From the NCBI GenBank assembly GCA_027030295.1, contig JALVFB010000251.1, positions 1 through 8,994 of the forward strand: a stretch of DNA of 8,994 nucleotides. The letters are read 5' to 3'. The stretch comes from Hyphomicrobiales bacterium. GTDB lineage: Bacteria; Pseudomonadota; Alphaproteobacteria; Rhizobiales; Aestuariivirgaceae. The notes beneath the pieces were generated by a model. It was not told where the DNA came from, searched no databases, and saw nothing but the letters and a program-made list of their open reading frames with translations. Both the position numbers and the translations under genes were made by a program. This document shows, in pieces, positions 5,587 through 8,994 of the stretch. Positions within the stretch are counted from its first letter, which is position 1; each line of letters starts with the position of its first letter.

Positions 5587-6135
5587 ATGGGCGAAACCTT
5601 CAATGTGGAAGGCAAGACGCTGCTGCTGGTGGACGATGATCGTCCGTTCCTGCGCACGCTGGCGCGCGTGATGGAAAAGAAGGGCTTTGCCGAGGTGCGC
5701 ACGGCCGAAACGGTGGCCGCCGCCCTGGAAGAGGTGCAGACCAACCCGCCGGACTATGCCGTGGTGGACATGCGGCTGGAGGACGGCAACGGGCTGGACG
5801 TGATCGAGGCTCTTGCCCGTGCCCGGCCGGAGGCCCGTGGCATCGTGCTCACCGGCTATGGCAACATCGCCACGGCGGTCACGGCGATAAAGTTGGGCGC
5901 CATCGACTATCTGGCCAAGCCCGCGGACGCCGACGCCATCTTCAAGGCGCTGGTGGCCGAACCGGGGACGAAGGCGGCGTTGCCGGAAAATCCCATGTCG
6001 GCCGACCGCGTGCGCTGGGAGCACATCCAGCGTGTCTATGAACTCTGCGGCCGCAACGTTTCGGAAACCGCGCGCCGGCTGAACATGCACCGCCGCACCC
6101 TGCAGCGCATCCTGGCCAAGCGCGCCCCGCGCTGA
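5587..6135 (+). CDS. regA: ActR/RegA/PrrA family redox response regulator
   Basis: This 182-aa cytosolic two-component regulator belongs to the RegA/PrrA/ActR/RegR family, which controls redox-dependent genes such as respiration, carbon and nitrogen fixation and photosynthesis in alphaproteobacteria. The receiver domain (about 10-122) has the acidic pocket Asp16-18, phosphoacceptor Asp61 in VVDMRLEDGNG, Thr89 in VLTGYGN and Lys111 in LAKP. A short linker leads to the Fis-type helix-turn-helix at 157-178, NVSETARRLNMHRRTLQRIL, ending in the family's characteristic AKRAPR. Start: GGGGGAG six bases before ATG 5587. The partner kinase RegB and SenC, often adjacent, are not within the window on either side, so the kinase must be encoded elsewhere. 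It is divergent from the pilin genes. A weak GC hairpin spans the stop codon but has no T tract. Confidence 0.93.
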   Translation: MGETFNVEGKTLLLVDDDRPFLRTLARVMEKKGFAEVRTAETVAAALEEVQTNPPDYAVVDMRLEDGNGLDVIEALARARPEARGIVLTGYGNIATAVTAIKLGAIDYLAKPADADAIFKALVAEPGTKAALPENPMSADRVRWEHIQRVYELCGRNVSETARRLNMHRRTLQRILAKRAPR

Positions 6136-6180
6136 GCGGGCGCATCATCGCTTTACACGACGCAACATTGCCATTTTTCT

Positions 6181-6272
6181 CGTCGCCCCGGCGCAGGCCG
6201 GGGACGCGGGGCGGTGGATGGTTCATCTTGCATTCTGGCCCGAGATGCCGGCTTTCGCCCGCATGACGGGCC
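6181..6272. repeat. REP-like palindromic intergenic element (paired hairpins)
   Basis: Two stem-loops occur in the 219-base gap between the response regulator and mutT. The first is CCCCGGC (6186-6192) with GCCGGGG (6197-6203) and loop GCAG. The second spans 6237-6272: outer arms GGCCCG and CGGGCC, inner TGCCGGC and GCCCGCA with one mismatch and a TTTC loop. Similar GC-rich palindromes ending in a GCATGACG-like motif are common between genes in alphaproteobacteria. The linker (6205-6224) matches 6949-6968 at 19 of 20 bases. No transposase is nearby. Confidence 0.6.
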
Positions 6273-6354
6273 AAAGTCGTGCGGTGCGGAACATCATCTT
6301 CACTTTGCGGCATCGTTCACAATTCGTTAGCCATTTTCCGCCACGTTCCTTCCC

Positions 6355-6768
6355 GTGAACGAAAACGTGAAACTGCTGCTGGTGGTGGCCGCGGCCCTGG
6401 TGGATGCGGACAACCGCGTGCTGCTCGCGCAACGCCCCGAGGGCCGCCGCATGGCGGGGCTGTGGGAATTTCCCGGTGGCAAGGTGAAACCGGGCGAATC
6501 GCCGGAAGCCGCGCTCGTCCGCGAATTGCGCGAGGAGCTGGGGGTGGAGGTGCGCCCGTCGTGCCTGGCGCCGCTCACCTTCGCCTCGCACGACTATGGC
6601 GATTTCCACCTGCTGATGCCGCTGTATGTCTGTCGCAAATGGCGGGGGCTGGTGCGGCCGCTGGAAGGCCAGCAGCTGAAATGGGTCGGAAAGGAACGTC
6701 TGCGCGCCTTTCCCATGCCCCCGGCGGACGAGCCGCTGGTGGCCCACCTGCTGGATGCGTTGCCCTGA
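6355..6768 (+). CDS. mutT: MutT-type Nudix hydrolase (8-oxo-dGTP diphosphatase)
   Basis: This 137-aa protein is close in length to E. coli MutT. The Nudix box G-x5-E-x7-REUxEExGU is complete: Gly42, Glu48, then RELREELGV at 56-64, which coordinates magnesium for pyrophosphate cleavage. The preceding segment VLLAQRPEGRRMAGLWEFPGGK is typical of MutT enzymes that clear 8-oxo-dGTP from the nucleotide pool and so prevent A:T to C:G transversions. The start is a GTG at 6355; no good ribosome site is visible and no better upstream start is available, while a second GTG at 6367 is an alternative. It is co-oriented with the response regulator but 219 bases away across a palindromic element, so probably a separate unit. 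A hairpin follows its stop. Confidence 0.9.
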   Translation: MNENVKLLLVVAAALVDADNRVLLAQRPEGRRMAGLWEFPGGKVKPGESPEAALVRELREELGVEVRPSCLAPLTFASHDYGDFHLLMPLYVCRKWRGLVRPLEGQQLKWVGKERLRAFPMPPADEPLVAHLLDALP

Positions 6769-6793
6769 CCAGCCCGGCGCAAGACCGGTCAGG
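6764..6793 (+). other. Hairpin overlapping the mutT stop
   Basis: Seven-base perfect arms CCTGACC (6764-6770) and GGTCAGG (6787-6793) enclose a 16-base loop and include the TGA stop. No T tract follows. It may be an mRNA 3'-end structure; evidence is symmetry only. Confidence 0.3.
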
Positions 6794-6867
6794 AAGATGT
6801 CAGGACCGTGGTGGCAGGGTGGCGAATCGGGGAGAGGGCCGCGCACACGATGGAAAGTGATGCTGGA

Positions 6868-6974
6868 TTGCGTAATGTCTGACCGGTGAAACTGCCCCGC
6901 GCCCCCGCCCAAGCCCTTGTTTTTCATAATTTGGGGGTTGGGTGGGGGCGCGGGGCGGTGGGTGGTTCTTTATG
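6868..6974 (+). repeat. Diverged direct repeat, copy 1
   Basis: This stretch aligns with 7190-7277. Shared blocks in order are TTGCGTAA, CTGAC, CCCGCG, CAAGCCCTTGTTTT, TTG-GG, TTGGGTGG and GGTTCTT-ATG. Copy 1 carries about 16 extra bases (GC-rich, near 6945-6960) and a strong hairpin. It ends at the ATG proposed as the start of the small membrane protein. It occupies most of the 203-base gap after mutT. Confidence 0.7.
6895..6955 (+). other. 18-bp GC-rich hairpin within repeat copy 1
   Basis: Arms 6895-6912 and 6938-6955 pair over 18 positions, all Watson-Crick except one G-T at 6907/6943, with a 25-base loop containing TTGTTTTTC. It lies just before the small ORF and would be very stable in RNA or as a cruciform. 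No T tract follows the 3' arm, so a classical terminator is not supported. Confidence 0.65.
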
Positions 6975-7145
6975 TATCTTGGTATGATGCGGCAGGAAAG
7001 ACATCACGGACGCCTTGTCCATGCCGGCCAGCCGGATGAAGCGGCCGGCCAGGCGCCGCGTGGCGTCGTCGGCATGGCCGCGCTGATGGCGGTGGGCCTC
7101 GTCATCATGCTCTATGGCCTTCTCAGCGCCCTGTCCGCCATTTGA
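6972..7145 (+). CDS. Small predicted single-pass membrane protein
   Basis: This 57-aa frame begins MYLGMMRQERHHGRL, continues with a polar stretch rich in Gly, Pro and Ala, and ends in a hydrophobic helix at about residues 32-55 (GMAALMAVGLVIMLYGLLSA). Third codon positions are mostly G or C, matching the neighbouring genes and supporting real coding. The start is uncertain: ATG 6972 or 6984 are options and neither has a clear ribosome site, and the frame is open from 6942. I do not recognise the family. It lies between the two repeat copies and upstream of tRNA-Thr, which is on the other strand. It is the least certain coding call here. Confidence 0.45.
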   Translation: MYLGMMRQERHHGRLVHAGQPDEAAGQAPRGVVGMAALMAVGLVIMLYGLLSALSAI

Positions 7146-7160
7146 GCGGCGGCGGTCCGT

Positions 7161-7184
7161 TCTTCCCGGATATTCCGGAGAAGA
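7161..7184 (+). other. Hairpin after the small membrane protein gene
   Basis: TCTTC-CCGG (7161-7169), loop ATATT, then CCGG-A-GAAGA (7175-7184) form a nine-pair stem with one bulged A, 16 bases after the stop at 7145. There is no T tract, so termination is only a possibility. Confidence 0.3.
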
Positions 7185-7189
7185 CCGGT

Positions 7190-7277
7190 TTGCGTAAAGG
7201 CTGACGGTTGCGAACCGTTCCCGCGTCTTCGCTCAAGCCCTTGTTTTCGACGACTTGAGGTTGGGTGGTTCTTCATG
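7190..7277 (+). repeat. Diverged direct repeat, copy 2
   Basis: This is the second copy of the 6868-6974 repeat, without the approximately 16-base insertion. It includes two hairpins: ACGGTT/AACCGT (7204-7209 with 7213-7218), and CTCAAG with CTTGAG around TTGTTTTCG. In copy 1 the equivalent inner stem is CCCAA with TTGGG, so both arms changed in step. It ends 17 bases before the 3' end of the tRNA-Thr gene. Confidence 0.68.
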
Positions 7278-7294
7278 CGTGCCGGCATGAGGAA

Positions 7295-7369
<75 letters not shown>

Positions 7370-7389
7370 ATCATGGAATGCACGCGCCG

Positions 7390-7418
7390 CTTATGGCGCG
7401 ATTTGCGGCGCATTTCAA
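7390..7418 (-). promoter_or_regulatory. Promoter of tRNA-Thr
   Basis: On the minus strand TTGAAA (7418-7413) and CATAAG (7395-7390) are separated by 17 bases, placing the start near 7383 and giving a leader of about 14 bases before the mature tRNA. The position and spacing fit a tRNA gene promoter; the -10 matches four of six consensus bases. It lies just beyond the terminator of the upstream gene. Confidence 0.55.
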
Positions 7419-7423
7419 GCCCC

Positions 7424-7464
7424 GAAAACAGCATCGGGCGGCCCGCTGCGGCGCCGCCCGATGC
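7424..7464 (-). terminator. Intrinsic terminator of the histone-fold gene
   Basis: On the minus strand GCATCGGGCGG (7464-7454) and CCGCCCGATGC (7441-7431) form a perfect 11-bp stem with a 12-base GC loop, followed by TGTTTTCG. It starts eight bases after the stop at 7472 and should end the transcript coming from the hisH direction. Confidence 0.82.
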
Positions 7465-7471
7465 GCTGGCG

Positions 7472-7918
7472 TCACACCAGCAGTTCGTAGAGGCGCTCCA
7501 CCTTTTCCCAGTGTTCGCTCTGCGGGTTTTTCAGCGCCGGATCGATCACCTTGAACACCCTGGCCAGCGAGATGGTCATGCCCCCGGCCAGATCGGGCAG
7601 CATCGCCTGCACATCCTCGCCAATGGCCAGATCCAGCGGCGGCAGCTTGGTCAGCCGCTCCAGAATGCCCGCAACGGGCACTTCCTCGTTGAGCTGGCGG
7701 AATGCGTGCATGCTTTCCTGCAGGCCCCTGGTCAGCGGCACGTCGGCTTCGGTAATGACGTCGCGTCCGTTCATCTTCGCCAGCCGCTGCGCCATCAGCA
7801 GCAGCCCGTGCAACTGTGCATTGATGAAATCATCCAGACGCTTGATGTCGGACTTGTCGATGTCCAGCCCCGCCGCGTGGCGGAACAGCTTCTCGAATTG
7901 GGCAACCCCCATGACCAT
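7472..7918 (-). CDS. DUF1931 family protein with two histone folds
   Basis: This 148-aa protein matches the DUF1931 family, whose structurally known Aquifex member (Aq_328) carries two histone-like folds in one chain. The first repeat (about 4-79) begins GVAQFEKLFRHAAGLDI, then a long helix from about DKSDIKRLDDFINAQL to AKMNG, then GRDVITEADVPLT, which parallels the helix-loop-helix of archaeal histones (their GRKTVKAEDI). The second (about 80-148) includes PPLDLAIGEDVQAMLPDLAGG and ends with ALKNPQSEHWEKVERLYELL. DNA binding is plausible but not shown by sequence. Start: AGGAG eight bases before ATG 7918; an ATG two codons later is possible. It lies 83 bases downstream of hisH and is followed directly by a terminator, so it is the last gene of its unit. 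Confidence 0.88.
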   Translation of the reverse strand: MVMGVAQFEKLFRHAAGLDIDKSDIKRLDDFINAQLHGLLLMAQRLAKMNGRDVITEADVPLTRGLQESMHAFRQLNEEVPVAGILERLTKLPPLDLAIGEDVQAMLPDLAGGMTISLARVFKVIDPALKNPQSEHWEKVERLYELLV

Positions 7919-7934
7919 GGTCGTTTCTCCTCTG

Positions 7935-7980
7935 CATGCGTGAAAGTCCGCCGGAAAAGTTTCCGCTCTGTCCACGCATG
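7935..7980. promoter_or_regulatory. Nested inverted repeat between hisH and the histone-fold gene
   Basis: Outer perfect arms CATGCGTG (7935-7942) and CACGCATG (7973-7980) enclose an inner palindrome CGGAAA-AG-TTTCCG (7952-7965), nearly concentric. It ends 17 bases upstream of the histone-fold start, just before the ribosome site. No T tract, so not a standard terminator; an operator or leader structure is possible. Function unknown. Confidence 0.42.
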
Positions 7981-8001
7981 TGAGAAGGCGATGCCGACTC
8001 T

Positions 8002-8652
8002 TCAAGGTTTCCAGCGCAGGAAGGCGGCGATCAGCGCCAGCCCCAGCCGCTGGCTCTTCTCGGGGTGGAACTGAAAGCCCAGGATATTGTCGCGCCCCAC
8101 CGCGGCGACGATGATGCCGCCATAATGGGTGAGCGCCAGGGTGTGGCGCGAATCGGCCGGCACGAAGTGATAGGAGTGCACGAAATAGGCATGCCGCCCC
8201 TGTTCGCCATGCAGCAGCGGCAGCAACACCGGATGCGGCTGCACCACTTCCAGCTCGTTCCAGCCCATGTGCGGCACTTTCAGCCGTTTGTCGCCTGGCT
8301 CGATGGGCCGCACCTCGCCGGGAATCCAGCCCAGGCCCTTGTGCACGCCATGCTCCAGCCCGCGCGTGGCCAGCAGCTGCATGCCCACGCAGATGCCCAG
8401 AAAGGGCCGCGCCTTTTTCAGCGCCGCCTCCTCGATGGCCTCGCGCATGCCCGCGATGGCCTCGATGCCGGCCAGACAGTCGGCGAACGCCCCCACGCCG
8501 GGCAGCACCACGCGGTCGGCGGCCAGCACCTCTTCCGGCCTCGTGGCCAGCATTACCTCGGCGGCGATGCCTTCATCGGCGGCGGCGCGCTCGAACGCCT
8601 TCTGCGCCGAGCGCAGATTGCCCGAGCCATAATCGACGATGGCGACTTTCAT
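8002..8652 (-). CDS. hisH: Imidazole glycerol phosphate synthase, glutaminase subunit HisH
   Basis: This 216-aa class I glutamine amidotransferase supplies ammonia to HisF, which makes imidazole glycerol phosphate and AICAR from PRFAR in histidine synthesis. The protein opens MKVAIVDYGSGNL, has LPGVGAF (50-56), the nucleophile Cys88 in GICVGMQLL and the partner residues His196 and Glu198 in FQFHPEKS; PHMGWNEL (127-134) is also typical. Length is normal. Start: AGAGG seven bases before ATG 8652; an ATG at 8658 is only a base from that site. Its upstream neighbour is a DUF2628-like gene, a common partner in alphaproteobacterial his clusters, but two large palindromes fill the 187-base gap. Downstream is the histone-fold gene, not hisA or hisF. 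Confidence 0.96.
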   Translation of the reverse strand: MKVAIVDYGSGNLRSAQKAFERAAADEGIAAEVMLATRPEEVLAADRVVLPGVGAFADCLAGIEAIAGMREAIEEAALKKARPFLGICVGMQLLATRGLEHGVHKGLGWIPGEVRPIEPGDKRLKVPHMGWNELEVVQPHPVLLPLLHGEQGRHAYFVHSYHFVPADSRHTLALTHYGGIIVAAVGRDNILGFQFHPEKSQRLGLALIAAFLRWKP

Positions 8653-8675
8653 CCACATGCCTCTTGATGTTTTTG

Positions 8676-8737
8676 CCTCCCCCCTGCCGGAAGAAAAGCG
8701 TCCATTGAGGGACGCTTTTCTTCCGGCAGGGGGGAGG
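8676..8737. repeat. Long perfect palindrome A upstream of hisH
   Basis: Arms 8676-8703 and 8710-8737 are perfectly complementary over 28 bp with a six-base loop (ATTGAG). Reading outward from the loop, each arm runs GGACGC, TTTTC, TTCCGGC, then six G's and AGG. It ends 23 bases before the hisH ATG and close to its ribosome site. No T tract follows on either strand; the minus strand continues CAAAAAC. Perfect arms this long are far beyond an ordinary terminator. Confidence 0.93.
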
Positions 8738-8750
8738 TTGCCCGATCCTG

Positions 8751-8830
8751 TTCGGCTTGCGGGCCTTCGTCAAGGGCGCGTAGCGCCGCCTTCGGCGGGT
8801 GAACCCCTTGACGAAGGCCCGCAAGCCGAA
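8751..8830. repeat. Long perfect palindrome B upstream of hisH
   Basis: Arms 8751-8776 and 8805-8830 are perfectly complementary over 26 bp. The 28-base centre holds its own hairpin (CCGCC 8786-8790 with GGCGG 8794-8798). It lies 13 bases from palindrome A and nine bases from the stop of the DUF2628-like gene, and its sequence is unrelated to palindrome A. There is no T tract. It could be a mobile palindromic element or an intercistronic structure. Confidence 0.93.
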
Positions 8831-8839
8831 TACCGGCAA

Positions 8840-8994
8840 TCACCCCTTTGCCGCCATGGTCTGCAACAACGCCTCGTCCGCGTCGTGTGCCGGCACCACC
8901 GCCTTTTCCGTGCACCCCTTGCGCAGCAGCGCCCGGCGGCGCAGTTGCGCCCCTTCCAGCCCGATGAGCCAGAACAGCGCCACTTGCGCCAGCA
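8840..8994 (-). CDS. C-terminal end of a DUF2628-like membrane protein (partial)
   Basis: The last 50 codons of a minus-strand gene run off the right edge. The visible protein begins LAQVALFWLIGLEGAQLRRR, a hydrophobic helix followed by a charged segment, and ends DEALLQTMAAKG before the TGA at 8840-8842. The pattern of helix, GLEG/GFEG-like turn and RRxxLxRKG fits the C-terminus of DUF2628 proteins, small membrane proteins frequently encoded between hisB and hisH in alphaproteobacteria. The call rests on this short stretch and on its position upstream of hisH. The frame shows G/C-rich third positions like its neighbours. Its start and most of its length are outside the window. Confidence 0.62.
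   Translation of the reverse strand, partial: LAQVALFWLIGLEGAQLRRRALLRKGCTEKAVVPAHDADEALLQTMAAKG

Noticed and set aside
6120..6145. GC hairpin over the response-regulator stop as a terminator
   Set aside because: The stem needs a bulge and the following bases (ATCATCGCTTTACA) lack a real T tract.
8676..8830. Palindromes A and B as paired intrinsic terminators
   Set aside because: Neither strand has a T tract after either stem, and the arms are far longer than normal terminators.
8573..8915. Minus-strand frames reading through the two palindromes (MPVFGLRAF... and MHGKGGGAG...)
   Set aside because: They overlap the start of hisH or the end of the DUF2628-like gene in another frame and encode low-complexity Arg/Gly-rich sequence produced by the palindromes.

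Overview
The window is GC-rich DNA from an alphaproteobacterium; the order cannot be fixed from the sequence alone. The evidence for this is a gcrA-type cell-cycle regulator divergent from argD, an ActR/RegA-type redox regulator with the family's helix-turn-helix, a CpaA/Flp pilus module, a DUF2628-like gene beside hisH, and GANTC sites (the CcrM methylase target) concentrated in one control region.

Layout. (1) 21-2250: argD (minus) and gcrA (plus) diverge from a 430-bp control region. It holds seven GANTC sites, a good argD promoter, an inverted repeat abutting the argD -35, and a CtrA-like box. gcrA ends at a strong intrinsic terminator. (2) 2250-5137, all minus: a LOG-family nucleotide hydrolase, an iron-type superoxide dismutase, a CpaA/TadV prepilin peptidase, and two tandem Flp pilin genes encoding identical proteins. 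Terminators separate several of these units. (3) 5138-5586: an AT-rich control region with a second CtrA-like box, between the pilins (minus) and a RegA/ActR-type response regulator (plus). (4) 5587-7145, plus: the response regulator, a REP-like palindromic element, a MutT Nudix hydrolase, and a probable small membrane protein lying between two diverged copies of an approximately 90-107 bp repeat. (5) 7295-8994, minus: tRNA-Thr(GGU), a DUF1931 double histone-fold protein, hisH, two very long perfect palindromes, and the C-terminal end of a DUF2628-like gene.

How the genes relate. The CpaA peptidase should cleave the two Flp prepilins at their conserved Gly/Ala junction, so these three genes form a Tad/Flp pilus subset; the secretion ATPase and secretin are not in view. 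gcrA, the GANTC cluster and the two CtrA-like boxes suggest that the gcrA/argD region and the pilin genes are cell-cycle regulated, as gcrA and pilA are in Caulobacter; this is inference by analogy. hisH and the DUF2628-like gene look like part of a histidine cluster, but a histone-fold gene, a terminator and a tRNA follow hisH where hisA/hisF would commonly be.

Most worth a second look: the GANTC-dense argD/gcrA region, the pilin pair whose DNA identity stops exactly at the CDS ends, the paired 28-bp and 26-bp perfect palindromes ahead of hisH, and the bacterial histone-fold gene downstream of hisH. No CRISPR array, insertion sequence, rRNA or integrase was found.
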